DNA of 64,000 bases, taken from Petrosia ficiformis (taxonomy: Eukaryota > Porifera > Demospongiae > Haplosclerida > Petrosiidae). The stretch spans positions 4,215,598 through 4,279,597 of the forward strand of contig OX345642.1 of the NCBI GenBank assembly GCA_947044365.1, read 5' to 3'. The position numbers and the translations under genes were made by a program. The notes below the pieces were generated by a model, which did no database searches, was not told where the DNA came from, and saw only the letters and a program-made list of their open reading frames with translations. Shown in pieces: positions 42,901 to 56,284 of this stretch (positions are counted from its first letter, which is position 1; every line of letters starts with the position of its first letter).

Positions 42901-45900
42901 GAGCCCATAATGACATTGACCAGAAGCGTAAGAGTAGGAGCGGCAGACAACCACACATTTAATTAAATTGGTCAAACTATCTGTCTAATCAATAAATACA
43001 GCTCTAAATGACATCTTATTCTAATTACTAAAAGTGATGAACGTTGTACATGTAGTCGAGTGATTCAACAACTACATGTATAAACCGTTACTTTTATTTT
43101 GGATATTATAGACAAAGGATAGTATTATATAAACCATAGTAGATTAGTTGCTAGTAGTATTTTTAGGTCCTGTTTATACAGTTCATGCCTTATATGGATG
43201 TAGCAGCTAAACATCATAGCCTTATATGGATGTAGCAGCTAAACATGGTAATATCATAGAATACATAAACAGGATTGGAAATTCCCAGGTACTCACTTCC
43301 ATTGAAATCCTTGTCTCATTCTATTGGCAGATGATAGCTCACACTGCAGTCACACTGCCACTGGAATGGTAATAATTAGCCGTAATACAAGGCTGGGCTC
43401 TATGATATATCTAAATATTTGTTACATTTGTTGCCATGTCCTTATTTTATAGATCCCACCACATAAGAGACTCAGCCATTCTGTTGATAGCTATACACAG
43501 GACATGGTAAGAATTATAGTTTAATTAGTACATAGTTCAATACTTTTAGTATTGACTCAATAGGCTATAGTAAAACGTTATAATGGAAAGGGCAAAATCA
43601 AACATAACTGATGACATGATAGCTAACATCAGATTACTATTTTGATGTTAATTGTTAGTCTCAACTTGTACATGTTTCTAAGCCATGGTGGCCATTGTGG
43701 GTGATTATTTTTCTAAGCCATAGTGGCTGCTCTAATGTTTAATGAAGCCATTGTGGCTGCTTGTTTGTTTGTGTGTGTTTGTCTACGCCTATTGCTAGCA
43801 TGCTAGACACTTGAATTTTAATGTATAATAATTTTGTTTGCTAGTAAGCACACCTTTCATAAGTATAATTGAGGTTTATCACATCTGTATACTATTTATT
43901 GTGCTCATAATTTTTGACCTTATTTTATAGATCCAGCCACCTAAGAGACTTAGCCATTCTGTTGGTAGCTATACACAGGAGATGGTAAGAATTATAGTTT
44001 AGTTTAGTACATAGTTCAATACTTTTAGTATTGACTCAATAGACTGTAGTAAAACATTTTAATGGAAAGTGCAAAATCAAACTTAATTGATGACATAGAT
44101 ACCTGACATTAGATTACTATTTTGATGTTAAGTTGTTAGTCTCAACTTGTACATGTTTCTAAGCCATGGTGGCCATTGTGGCTGATTATTTTTCTAAGCC
44201 ATAGTGGCTGCTCTAATGTTTAATGAAGCCATTGTGGCTGCTTGTTTGTGTGTATATTTGTCTACGCCTATTGCTAGCATGCTAGACACTTGAATTTTAA
44301 TGTATAATATTTTTGTTTGCTGGTAAGCACACCTTTCATAAGTATAATTGAGGTTTATCACATCTGTATACTATGTATTGTGCTCATAATGTTTGACCTT
44401 ATTTTATAGATCCAGCCACTTAAGAGACTCAGCCATTCTGTTGACATGAATAATCAGGATGTGGTAAGAATTTTATTTTTGAATGTGATTAACTTTGGCT
44501 CAAAAGGCATAATAAGTTAATTACATTTGTAAATTAACATAATATAGAAATTCAAAACTTGATTATGTATGGATAACACGCATAGTATAAAATATCAGAT
44601 TACTAATATATATCAGTAGTAAATTCTACATGTATAATTTTGTGCTAAACAAATACTGCTTTTTGGTATTCACATATTCACTTTCCTTAATCAATGAATA
44701 TTTGAATATTGGTTTGTTTACTCATCATAGCTTGTATGAGTTTTTTTTTGTGAAATATTAAGTGATAGCTCACTAGTTTGCTGTAACTTCTTTATATGTT
44801 TATAACAACAACCTATGTGTTTTTACTGTCTGTTGACTCTGTTCCCTGATCTACAACAAGCCTATAAAGCCAGCAACACAAACCTAACTTATTATGGAAC
44901 ACAGTCAAGTTCAACATAATTATTGTACTAGTGCTAAAATGAATATTGAAATATTCAAATATTTCAAATTCAAATGTATATTTTATATGAGCAGAAACCA
45001 AATGTGTTATCTTAAATGGCGATAGAGAAGTTTCAAAATACAGTAGCCCTCAATAAAAAGTTCTTGTAGCGTTATTGTAATACATGAGTAGTACATGTGT
45101 AATATGTCAATAAAACACAAATTAACAGATTCATAATCCACAAATTTATTTAGCTTTGTGGGCCGTTCACAAGCAACTTTTTTCAGCTTTATAACTCTCG
45201 AAGTTTATGCAATTAAAGATTCTAATTTACTAGAAAGAAGAGCTGTTAATAAAGATGCATGCGTACGATGGTAGGTAACATAATACATGTGTACTACATT
45301 TATGGTACAGGAACTTTATTTTGATGGTTACTGTAGAAACACACCCCTCTAAGTATCATTAAATTTGATTGTTTATCACATATTTATGGTACTTAATAAT
45401 TAAATTTTTTCTCCTTATTTTACAGAACCAGTTACATAAAAGAATTAGCCTTTCCGATTACAGGGATAATCAGGAGGTTCAAAATGTGGTAGGAATTCTA
45501 TTGCCCTTTTTTTTTTCACATAGTTCACACTTTTATATACAGGATAATGTGGAACATCCGGTAATAATTCAAAAATCACTGAGGAATAGCATTGACTCAC
45601 TGAGGAGAGTCGTAAGTCAGTTGGACAGGCGTATGTTGAAGCAGGTAGGAAATAATGTCATCTATACTTAAGTCATTATTGAAAATGTACATGTTTGTTC
45701 TGGGATGTTGTTTTTCAATTCGGTATAATGCATGGTTTAATATTGGATCAGTATCCAGTACGTTTACTTTTTAGGTAGTTTTAGGTACACACATGCATGT
45801 ACATGTACAATGTCAAGTAAGTGATTTGGATATTGTTTTAGTGAAATATGAAGAAGCATAGCAATTTAATTACAAGAAATCTGCTTTTGAACTTAGACAA

Positions 45901-48900
45901 ATTACAAGTACACTCAATCTGCTTTCATACCACAAACTACATCATCTACATGTACATGTATATTAGTATGTCTTACTGCACTTATTCACATAGAAATTTA
46001 TGTTTCTCCAAATCTGTAGCTTGGTATCTTTACCACAACACCAACTGATTTTCCTCTACATATGAGAACTTTGACATCTTTCGGTAGTCACGGAAGAGAA
46101 AACAGTTCACCAAGTGTGTCATCTGTTTATACAGATATAACAACAAGGAATGTAGCACATCATAATCAGGAAGTTCCACTCACTTTTCCAGATGATAAGA
46201 TGATGAATGAAGTGATGGATGCTCTTATGTACATCAAAGAAACACCAAGTATGTCATACCAATACTGGAATTCTGGTTTGATAATTAGATACATGTAGTT
46301 TTTAGTCTCACAGCGCTAGAACCAACCTACTATGAAGGAAGGGTCTGGGGACATACAATACTAACATTTATTCCAGTTTTTTAACTAGCTGAAAAGTCAT
46401 AGTAGTCAATTGGACTACTAACTGCATAGAGAAGGGGTCAATAAAGTTGTCAAAGCGGTTTACCAAAACAAAAACATTGAATTATCAAGGTGGTTTATCA
46501 AAAAAAATGTTGACATTAAGGTGGCAGTATGGCGGAAGCGAGAAACAATGCAATTACCCATTAATTATATTCAAAGTTTATTCCTGATATTAATTTTGTG
46601 TTTGCAGATAATACTATGCACATACAGAACTGCGTTAAATGTACATTCCTGTAGTATTATCTCTGCTATAATGAACAAAATCAGTGTGTTGTACTGAGCT
46701 ACGTTTTTTCTCAGCTCTAATAATAAGTACAGGTAAGAAATTTTGAATAACCATACCCAGCTCATGTATGAATAATTCTATGAAACAACCTTGTGAAAAT
46801 GGTGTAGTGTTCAGTCACACTGCCACTGGAATGGAAGTAATTGACCATAATACAATTTTATTTGCAACACTGAAGAGGGCTGGGGTGCTCATTAATAATT
46901 CATAATTCCTTTTTTTGCTTAGTAACAGTGACGTTACCTTTTTTTTTGCATATATTTATCAGAAATATAATTATATACATTTATGATACATCATATATAT
47001 CATATATGATATATACTAGATGAATGAATGCAGGGCATTGAAAGCGAGCATTAGCACTGAGCAATTATATAATTCCATGGTGATGATAGTAGGTTGCATT
47101 TTTGAGATTTAAAAGGCTGTTTCACGGTGACACATGTCCAATAAGGTTGTGTACTGACAATCTCTTATGCTATAGTCTTCACAATTGAATGCTACATGTA
47201 TACAGTTGTTTTCTACTCAGTCGCTAACAAATGCAGCCCAAAAGAATTTGAGAACCTCAGCGCTGTCTCTCTCTGTATGCATAATTATAATAATTTATTA
47301 TAATATGCAGCTCTGACTCTTCTAACTTCAAATTATCTTGTTGTAAGTCTTCTTCTCTGTATCATATCTTTTCCATTTCTTCGTTGAGATCCACATACGT
47401 GTTTTTCTACAGGTTTATTTTTCAATAAAATAAAAAATATATGAATAAAGAGAATATAAATTATTATCATTGATAATATAAAATGTATACAATATAGTGA
47501 GTATACATAAATAAACATTAAGTATGCGTTACAGACAAATGCCACTTGACTGTAGGTTAAGCATGCTAATGCTCAAAATCATATATATGATATATATATA
47601 TATCTTTACAAGAATTCAGGGTATGTCACTAGTTCAACCTTTAGAGGACTGATGTCACATGTATTTGACATTTGGAAAATTATACTTTGGTGAAGCTTTC
47701 CAAGTGATATTCTTATTTGGCCTCAGTGACAACCCTTCAAAAAAGCTATAAAAACATGTGATATGATTTAACAATTGAATTCTTGATGAGGTGTAATATG
47801 CAAATCATACACCTAACCACTGCCATGGTAGCATAGTATATGTCCAATTGCCCATACACTGTGTACGTTTTTAGCTTGTACTCAAGTGTTTACTATAGAT
47901 AATTTAAGTGGGCTAAGTGTTTGTTATTTAGTCCCTGTCTCTACTTGTAAAGACCTCTTTTTGCCTTATAAGGAGTTTGTCATGGTATGAACCCAGTGTA
48001 TGGACTGTACAGCCCTAAGCTAACTCTAGTAGGGTCTATACTTACATGTATTATATAGCAGATAAACAGGTTATATATACTAGTATACTACTGACCTTTT
48101 GTGTATAACAAAGGTGGAAATGAACTCCTGGGACATGCCATTATAATTATAACTAACTTGTATACTTCATGTATGTAACTACAGCAATCAAATTGTATAT
48201 TTTTAAGGTATATAATGGTATCTTTTCAAGTACACTATTATATTTCTTAGGCAAATTGTTAATCACAATGCGAGATCTGAAAGAGAAAGTGATTCTTTGT
48301 GAGAGAGTTTCCTGTAATCTCGTGTTAGCAGTTAATGCAGGGTTACCTATGTGTGGGAAATCACACCTCATACACAAGCTCATGAATAAGTTTTTAATCT
48401 CTCCAATACATATGGAAGACATGTTGTCACCTCAAACACCATTGCAAAGTTATGTTCCTGATGGCTTGTCATCATATGGTGTAATAATTGTTGGCCGAAA
48501 GCCATTTCACAAACTCACATGGATGGGACTCACGCCACGATCAATGCATACATTCGCTGTTACTTCCTCCATTTTACATGATAGCTTGTTGGAGGGACAG
48601 GAAGTTGAGCTGGTTGACATTAAGCTGAATATTGGTAAGAGATTCAAAGCTTTTGAAGACGAAGAACTTAACAGGCATCTACATAATGTATATAATGATG
48701 TTGATAGGGTTTTACGTCATGGTGATCTCAACCCAGAAATCAAGAGAATATTACCATCTGGAGTGACACACGTCAACGTAATTGACATGGGAACGAATAG
48801 AGGAGCCTACGATTTTCTTACTGTCATTGCAAGATATTGTAGTCGACAGTTTGGGTTTGTGTTTCTGAGCTTAGAGCGAGATGTGCCTCTTTTAGCCCAA

Positions 48901-51858
48901 CCTTCTAACATAGAGTATCAATATCCAACTAACATTGCAATGATGCAGTCTCGATTGTTTTATCTCATACGATTTGCCGCAGTAACATATTTCGCTACTG
49001 AGGATCACGATTCGCCTTCCACTGTTTTCATAGCACTTCACAAAGGAAGTCTATCTCCTGATGACATTGCATCTAATATTAGTATTCTGAAACAGGAACT
49101 TAAGTCTGAGGTAACTAGACAGGGTCTACCATTGGATGTGATAGGTGAAGTTAAGGCTATTAATCCTGACGATGATGGGGATATGGATGGTTTTAAAATA
49201 TTCTTAGAAACCCTTGTGAAGAAAAGAAGCAGTGCCATGTTGAATCTCAAGTTATCCTTGATATTCCTACGGAGTTTTTTCTATTCCATCGATAGACTAT
49301 CTGTCCCACTAGTTGAAGTCAAACGCCTTGCCAGACAGTTAGAAATGAAAGATGAAGACATTGATGAATTTCTACATATTTTTACTGGATATGGTAGCAT
49401 CCTTTTCATACCTGATATCTTACCTGGAGAAGTTATTATCCAGCCAGCTATATTTATTAACTACATTTGTCGTGTCTTGAACCTGCAAAAGGAAGCAAAT
49501 AGGTTGCATGCTACCAATGGACTCATTAGTAAAGCTGAAGTAAAGGAGATGATTGGAGATGAGGCTACAAAGGTAGTTGTTCCTGCTATTTGTAATGCTG
49601 GCTTAGCTGTGGAAATAAACGCATCAAAAATGAGATTTCCAGAATTGCGTCAAAGCAACAAAGAAGAGAGTGAATATTTAATTAGTCATCGCAAAGGCAG
49701 TAAATTATCGTACTTATTTATCCCATCCGCACAAATTGGGAGTATCTGTCAAGTCAAAGAACAGTCTTCTTTGTTTATTGTTCATCAATCGAAAGTAATA
49801 CCACCAGATATGATTGGAATGTTTGTTCAAAAGTTTATGATATCCAACACATTAACAGTACAACTGTGTCCTACACAAGATCGTAATGCAGTCTCCCTTG
49901 TTTTGCCAAAAGGCTTTACTCTGATTCTGGTGTTTCATGAAGATTCTGTTGAACTGAAACTTCAGTCTCGTGATCCAAAAGTCCTCACCGCTATCACCAC
50001 TATATGTACAGAGGTTCTTATGTGTTGTGTAAGTGCCCTGTCTGGTATTCGAACATTTTTTCCAGATCTATCTTACAGATATGCTCTCCTATGCCTTGAC
50101 TCCAGCAATAACACTATAAACAAATACGAACTTCTTCCACAACCTGTTGACAAACTCTGTCAAATTTGTAAAAATTCTGTCAGGAAGGATAATCAACGCA
50201 AGGCATGGTATGACACAGTACAGGTATGTGGCCATTTACAGTGTATGTCTTGATGTGTACATAGAAGATTAGTAGTTTAAAGGAAACATCCATGTGTATA
50301 ACTATAATTACAATTCTTTCATGTTAAAATGATGAATTCCTATATACAACAATAATGTTCTGAAGTGGTTTAAGAATGTATTAATTTTTATACAGATAGT
50401 GATTATTTATGCACATTTCAATACTATCCTCACTTTATATTCTATATACAGCCTGCATGAACATCGATTATTATATCAAAGATTATAATTTATTGTACCA
50501 AGTCTTGTCTCCTTTCTCTGATCACTGACTTGTTGATATAATTATCATCAAGCTAATTTTCTGTGCATAATTTATAGTGAGTTCACCTTTTCTTTCTATT
50601 CAGGATAAAGAAAAAACAGCAGAAGACTTAGGTAAGTAAAAAGACAATCATATACTCCATATACATACAGTATATAGTTTAGATTTTGTGTATAATATGG
50701 TTAGGTTGATAAAGGTTATTCACATTCACCTTGTCCTCAGAAAAATGTTCATAACTTTAGTTTGGAATGAGCAACAATCTTTTTACCTGTACCATTTTCA
50801 TATAATTATCCTTCCTGTTCTTTTTTGTGTATGTCAAATTTCAATCCATTGCTTCATTATTGAGTTACAGTATAATCATGTATTAACCTTATGACATTAC
50901 ATTCAGGGTTCGAATTTAACTTTCTGATCCACTTGTCCATAGGGCAAATATATAGGCCAAAAAATTGCTTGTCCCAGACAACTTATTAATATTCATGAGG
51001 GGTGTGTCCAAATTAATCCACACGAATCTGACTGTTCACTGTGTTCAGAACAGTAGCATTTTTGTTACCATACCTAAAGACTCATCCACAGTAACAGCTG
51101 ATACAGTAACCACGTGTATGTAAACAAAGGTGTGACTACACCCACAATCATTGCAATGAATATAATTAAATTTAGAAACACTGTTGCTCGTCCAACGGAC
51201 AATTTGTTCACTTGTCAGGACAAGTGGACAAGTGCTAAATTCGAACCCTGATTACATTATACACTATATTTCATATAAAGTCATCATATCCTAATTTTGT
51301 GGACATTGTGAATGTGAACAGACTTTAGTTTACACATAACTTATACAGATCAATGTAGCATGTAACCTGCAGTTATGTAGTGTATTATAAGCTATTCACT
51401 TATGCTAGGAGCTTATAAATAAGAGGAACTGAAAATATAATCATAAAGCTCATTTTGTTGTACTAGCCAATGTCATAATTGTATTTCTTGAATTAGGTAG
51501 ACAGTTTTCATTATCTTGTTCACAAGTACTGTAAAGTAGTTCATAATTGTAGTCATAACTGTAGTTTCAAATTTAATTATATTTGACAGATGTTATGAGT
51601 CTAGACAACTTGACAAAGGTGGCAACAGATCTAACCAGTATATTAACTAGCAGAAGACAGAGAGAGGAGTTGGCCTCCGCTTGTAATATAGACCAAGATG
51701 AAGCTAGTATCATAATGTCAAAGTATTCTGGTAAACAGCAGTTATTAATGATACTTTTGGCGTGGATGACAAAAACTGATCCATCGAAAGCTACAAAACA
51801 AAAACTGTTTGATATATTATTTCGTGTAAACCCAAGTGCTTTAAAAGCATTGAAATAG
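37322..51858 (+). CDS. ROC/COR-like P-loop NTPase with C-terminal death-fold domain, 11 exons
   Basis: Exons: 37322-37432, 41809-41883, 43453-43506, 43931-43984, 44410-44463, 45426-45488, 45543-45644, 46020-46248, 48251-50223, 50604-50631, 51590-51858. All have GT/AG ends and agreeing phases; the joined frame is 1,003 codons. Residues 1-62 are low-complexity; ~63-137 hold a repeated KR(L/I)S motif; ~138-171 form a helix (SLRNSIDSLRRVVSQLDRRM). Exon 9 carries Walker A GLPMCGKS (~278-285), NVIDMGTNRG (switch-II-like), FIALHKGSLSPDD (G4-like) and a COR-like winged helix (DEFLHIFTGYGSILFIPDI, VIIQPAIFINYICRVL). The last exon gives LTKVATDLTSILTS ... LLMILLAWMTK, a death-domain-like fold. This architecture is known from invertebrate death-domain ROCO-type proteins, thought to act in signalling or innate immunity. 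The G motifs are degenerate, so GTP binding is uncertain. Confidence 0.8.
37538..38018. mobile_element. MITE with AGTAAAGTC ends, probable TA target
   Basis: Ends AGTAAAGTCCCCTAATTTCA and, inverted, AGTAAAGTCACGTAATACCA, followed by paired CAGACTA blocks on both sides. Flanked by TATATA. No coding region. In intron 1 of the NTPase gene. Confidence 0.7.
38455..38605. repeat. dispersed repeat fragment (mate near 5215-5360)
   Basis: TGTTCCTCCGGGAATGTTTT, AAACTTTAGGCCCTCTGAGG matches ATGCTCCTCCAGGAAAGTTT, TAAATTTAGACCTTCTGAGG at about 5260-5305. Class unknown. The open frame across it is not a gene. Confidence 0.55.
38945..39965. mobile_element. large foldback element, about 1 kb, arms near 430 bp
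   Basis: ATGGCCCGTAGGGCCATCCC at the left faces GGGATGACCCTATGGGCCAT at the right. Arm landmarks in the same inverted order are CGGTCAATTAATGGGCGTGG / CACCCGTTAATTGACCG, CTAGCTATTCTAC, GGCATG(G/A)(C)AAAGTCAGCCATG and CTCTATATATCTTG. The unpaired centre is about 39390-39490. Each arm carries its own inner (TA)n. No transposase. In intron 1 of the NTPase gene. Confidence 0.82.
39966..41808 (+). other. rest of NTPase-gene intron 1, no gene seen
   Basis: I read no further exon here. Short open stretches (for example 40976-41161) have no recognisable domain or splice support. Confidence 0.5.
42050..42722. repeat. dispersed repeat, copy B (mate at 660-1290)
   Basis: Same orientation as copy A, sharing AATATTTGACTGTAATAATA, AGAGCCAGCTCGAAGTTGT and the GGCGAGGGTTAATAATTT-type right end. 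Lies in intron 2 of the NTPase gene. Confidence 0.7.
43453..44463 (+). repeat. tandem exon-plus-intron duplication in the NTPase gene
   Basis: Three 54-bp exons encode IPPHKRLSHSVDSYTQDM, IQPPKRLSHSVGSYTQEM and IQPLKRLSHSVDMNNQDV. The spacing is 478-479 bp. The introns between them are near-identical as well (TAAGCCATGGTGGCCATTGT, TTAATGAAGCCATTGTGGCT, GAGGTTTATCACATCTGTAT), so whole units were duplicated recently. All exons are phase 0-0, so copy number can change without frame effects. The exon at 45426-45488 (NQLHKRISLSDYRDNQEV) is an older relative. Confidence 0.9.
45041..45333. mobile_element. Tc1/mariner-like MITE, CAGTAGCC family, TA TSD
   Basis: Ends CAGTAGCCCTCAATAAAAAG and, inverted, CAGTAACCATCAAAATAAAG, with TA on each side (45039-45040, 45334-45335). 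293 bp. Same end family as the element in DNMT1 exon 19. In intron 5 of the NTPase gene. Confidence 0.8.
46249..48250 (+). other. NTPase-gene intron 8, no gene seen
   Basis: 2-kb intron. The segment near 46805-46855 (TCACACTGCCACTGGAATGG) repeats 43350-43390. There are short TATGATATATCATATA palindromes near 46990 and 47582. No coding exon seen; the phase of exons 8 and 9 joins directly. Confidence 0.55.
50904..51250. mobile_element. hAT-type MITE with perfect 8-bp TSD
   Basis: TSD ATTACATT at 50896-50903 and 51251-51258. Ends CAGGGTTCGAATTTA inverted, with inner CACTTGTCC / GGACAAGTG pairs. 347 bp, in intron 10 of the NTPase gene. Confidence 0.88.
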
Positions 51859-53628
51859 TTTGGTACTTGAAATTCTTTTCATGAGTGTAACAATACTGTC
51901 ATATCTTCATATAATATGTTTAACACACAGTTACAATGTATCAGTATATGAAATGATGATCATGCTCTCTATGTTTGTTGTACACCACTTTCTCATTCAC
52001 CATAAGATGTTTAACACACCATTACAATGTATCAGTGTATGATATAATCATGCTCTCTCTATGTTTGTTGTACAGTTTACTTTGTAAACCAAACCAGTAT
52101 GCTAATTTGTACATTATTTTCTTAATTAACTAATTTGCAAATGAATACTATGATGTCCATGGGCAAATACATGAAAATCATTGATTGTGAAGATCTAGGA
52201 CACAACCACTACTTAACAAAATAAATTTAAAAGCATGTGCAGCAAAGACTGGGAAAGGTACACAACAACTCGGATGCAAGTGAGAATTTTTTTATGATTG
52301 ATAATTGACCTTTCTCCATCAAGCAAGTATGTCCTAGCTAGCTATACCAAATGTGATAACTGATGCGATACTGCCAAGTTTGGATTGAGGCCATACATTC
52401 TTGTTACAAAAGGAGGAATTCAATTGGAGACACACCTCATTGACTCCTGGATTACTACATTTTTTCTACTCGTAAGACACTTGGTATCAGACTTGTTATT
52501 CTGATTCTAACTAACTAGATGATAATTATTGTAATTGCAGAGTCATTCATATGCATTGCTCCAATGGTAATTATGACTTTTCACTTAGTAACAGCTCAAG
52601 ATCACTAGTACTGAAGGCAAAACTGTTTGCACTACTAGCATATCACAACTACATGCATGTATCTGTTTTCTATCCTATTTTGAGTGGTGTCATTGATGGG
52701 TCAATTGAAATGATGTATAATTATAATGTCATCATTATTTTGACAAAGGTTTATCATATCTTCATAATTATGGTTCTGAATGTTATTCTCATACATCATG
52801 CAACTAGCTAGTGTTTAAATCAAAGAATGTCTTTCTTACAATTAATTTCCAATTATAGTGTCTAAATCAATCAACAATCTACTTTATTACTACATGCAAC
52901 TAGTGTGTAATTCTACCACATTAACTATAAAATACCATTGCAGCAGTCTATTTTCAATTGGAACAGCATGTGACCAGTGTCTAGATATGTAAGTCAAATA
53001 GATGAGTGACATCATGTGACCAGCAGGGTATTTCCAATCAGAATAGCATTCGGTGTTCTGAGACACGTCATCACATTACCATCATTTTGATCTACTAATA
53101 AAGTATATTTGAGTGATATATTGTGACCAGCAGTATACATCCAACCTCCCATACATGCAATATCATGATAACTGAATGTCTAGAACTACCATTGGAGCAA
53201 TAATTATATGAAATGACAGAACACTTCTAACCATTATTATGACCATGATTATTATACATAATTATATACTCAAATTGGTAATATACAGTATATTTGCAAG
53301 TAGCTATATCAATCTTCCTTTGAGCACTCTATTTAGCACTATCAGTTGTTTCCATTCTCTTCTCTCTATCAATTCTCTCCAGATCTCTGTTCTAGATAAA
53401 GTCGTTATGACAATAAACATGATATATAAAATGTGTTATAGTTCCTAACTATGATGATGTAATGATCATTTAAAGTTAGAGTGTAGGCAAAATGAGAATA
53501 TCCCAGAATGAGGTCAGGCACTTTTAGCAGAGGTAGTCCTACATAAAAGTAATGAATTACACATATATTGTATGATCAGTAAAGATGGACAAACACAGTA
53601 TCCTTACTTTATATGTACATCCATGTGT
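51859..53628. other. intergenic between the NTPase gene and DNMT1 copy 2
   Basis: Contains a local duplication (ATGTTTAACACAC(A/C) ... ACAATGTATCAGT, 51918-51990 and 52009-52075) and a second one with ATGTGACCAG and TTTCCAATC near 52950-53045. No gene seen. Confidence 0.55.
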
Positions 53629-53792
53629 ATGCCAAAAACCTTTGCATCACATACAACAATTATTAATTTTAGGAGAGGAATATCCTATTGAGATAGATAA
53701 GAAAATTTACAGATCTGCAATTGGTATAGGTGTGATACAAATACACATGCATACATGTAAATGCATTTATACATACTCCTTCTCTACCTTAA

Positions 53793-54377
53793 GGTTACGG
53801 GATAAATAATTTTGAATATTAAATAGTTGCACTAATTATCATGTAACTTGAAAATTACAGCGAGTATAGAGATGAAAGTCAATGAAGAGACTAACCATAC
53901 ACATGCTTCATTGGACAGCAAAGATTATGGATATTGTGCAAGAAGAGAAGAACCTACCATCACCAGATCTTTCACCAAAAATCTCAACTTTGGAAGATCT
54001 CAGAACTACAAAACTTGCTACAAACAAAGCTACCAACATCCTCGAGGGATTCACCAGAGTAATTTTCAATTTTATTCTTTATGAAAGTTTATGGACTAGA
54101 AATATGAAATATCAGTATGAAATACAGTAAAATAAACGCAGTAAATTTTTCCTGGAAGCCTAGTTCAAAAAAGCTCTGGTGAATCCCTTTTTAGATAGTT
54201 TGTTGTAAATTTAGTATCGTCAATCTGCTCTAAAAAAGAATAGTGATCCATATTTTTGGCGACAAAATTTGTTATTTTATAAAATTTGTTATTATAATGA
54301 AATTAATGCTGGGTTGAACTTGATGTGAAGTACGCGGGAATATTAGAAATTACGGTCATTTTCACTATCCCGTAACC
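53793..54377. mobile_element. piggyBac-like element (TTAA flanks, GGTTACGGGATA ends) at a splice junction
   Basis: TTAA at 53789-53792 and 54378-54381; ends GGTTACGGGATA inverted. The uninterrupted site is visible in copy 1 (CTACCTTAAACTGG, 8876-8889), proving the insertion. 585 bp; an open stretch inside has no recognisable transposase domain. The sequence could also be read as a TA or TTA duplication; TTAA gives the cleanest ends. Confidence 0.75.
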
Positions 54378-56284
54378 TTAAACTGGGAATATTCTCTTGA
54401 GTTGAATCTGTTCATACCACTAAACCCTTGACAAGGAGGTCCACCACACAACAACTCCACATCACCTTTCTGAGGTAAATGTTGTCCTTTGTCATTCTTC
54501 TCTGCTCCCTATGATAAAAATGTATTATGACATTTGGTTATCCAGATAATAATCTGTTGATCTGAGCATTTTGATATATTTCTTTGCAATTAGAATTCCA
54601 GATTATCCTTTAATATTTACTCAAGCACAAAAAAAAACAAGTCAAATTAAAAGTCATAAAATGGCTGCTCTTGCTTCAAGCTTGTAGAGTACAGAAGAGA
54701 TAGTAAGACACCAAGCAAGACTGCTTTTATAGACACTTCTTTCAGTTAATTAATGAAGTAATAGACTATTCATGTTCATTGGAAACAAGTAGTAAATTTT
54801 GTGTGTGTTTCAACTATCCAGATATCTGATTATTATGGTGAACAGATATCGAGATAGAGATCGAGATGCACACAATTAAAGTATTGTGATGGAGAAAATA
54901 AAGGTACTTGTAGAAACATCTAGCTGACACTGCAAATGAGCTTTTGAAAGCTAAGAAAAACAACAAATAACAAGGGAAATGAAATTCAACACACAAAAAA
55001 TAATCATGAGAATAGTATAATGATCATTATAAAACTATCATAGGGTTTTTATCCCATCTGTACTTAAAATAAAGTACTGAGATCATACAGGAACTAGTGA
55101 TGCCAAGTATCTACTCTATGTGGATATCTACAATGTATTTAACTGGATGTTGGATAATCGTTTACTGTTTGTGCACGAGCAGAAACCAAACAAGTGAAAT
55201 CAATAATTGTTAGTGGAGAAGTTGTTGTTAATGGTTTTGTATGCTTATTGAGTATTGATTGAATTGACAATAAAAAAAACACTGAGGCTGTTCATAGATA
55301 TCTATAGCAGTTACTTTATTATTACAGAATAAGAGTGTGAGGTATTACTTCATATTTACCATAAACAATTAAGTCATGAATTTAATTGAGTAGCAACTAG
55401 CAAGCTGTATCCCAGTAGGTGTGGTTTTACAATCTGGATATCAATCTGGTTATTTTCCAGATATCCACATTCTGGAAACGTGCATCTTTTGCAACACATA
55501 CCTGAACAGTACTAGTGTTCTGCCCAGACTGGTCAGCACTGGTTGGGAATAACCACCACTCAGCATACCACTCAGATGAGTTAACCACCTCTCAGATCAT
55601 ACATACATATATAGATCATTGAGATAGTATTAAGTATATACTGGGTAAACAGCAAGTTAGTATCCAACAACTACTCTAAATATACTGGGCAGAACACTGC
55701 ATGAAGATGTACTTACATCCATAACTAGTTTCAACAATGCATTACAATCATCAGTGAAGACTGTAGAATTAGGATAGTTCAGTCTGAATGCTTGTGCAGC
55801 TGGCTCTTCTTTCTCAATGGCCCAGCAAGCCTCTGCAACACCAGATTGATGAAAATCCTCTGTTAAACCTTTATACAAAATATGAATGAAATGTAAGTAC
55901 ATGTAAGTACATGTAAGTACATGTAAGTACATGTATGTATAAATGATATATGAATGTAGTACCAGTGATAAAATGTTGCTTGCTATGTGCAAAAATAATA
56001 ATTGATTGGACTACATGTACATGTATATGTGTATATGGTATGAGCCTGTGAGGGCCAAAGTGCCTGCACTCAAACCTATATCATAGTGCATTTCATCAAA
56101 ATTATAAATTTTTACAAAAGGGCCCTTTTTTGTGTATTGTCATAACATTTTATTAAGAACTACAGTGTACTAACATACATGTAACATATCTCCAAGTACC
56201 ACATGGAATATATTGTCACTGTGATGAGGTCAGGCCAAGGATTGTTAAGCCTGTGGGTGAGGCGTCATCACAGAACAAAATGTG

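Noticed and set aside
48169..48250. ATG at 48169 as start of the NTPase
   Set aside because: An acceptor at 48249-48250 joins in phase with the exon ending at 46248, and the preceding residues lack any family resemblance.
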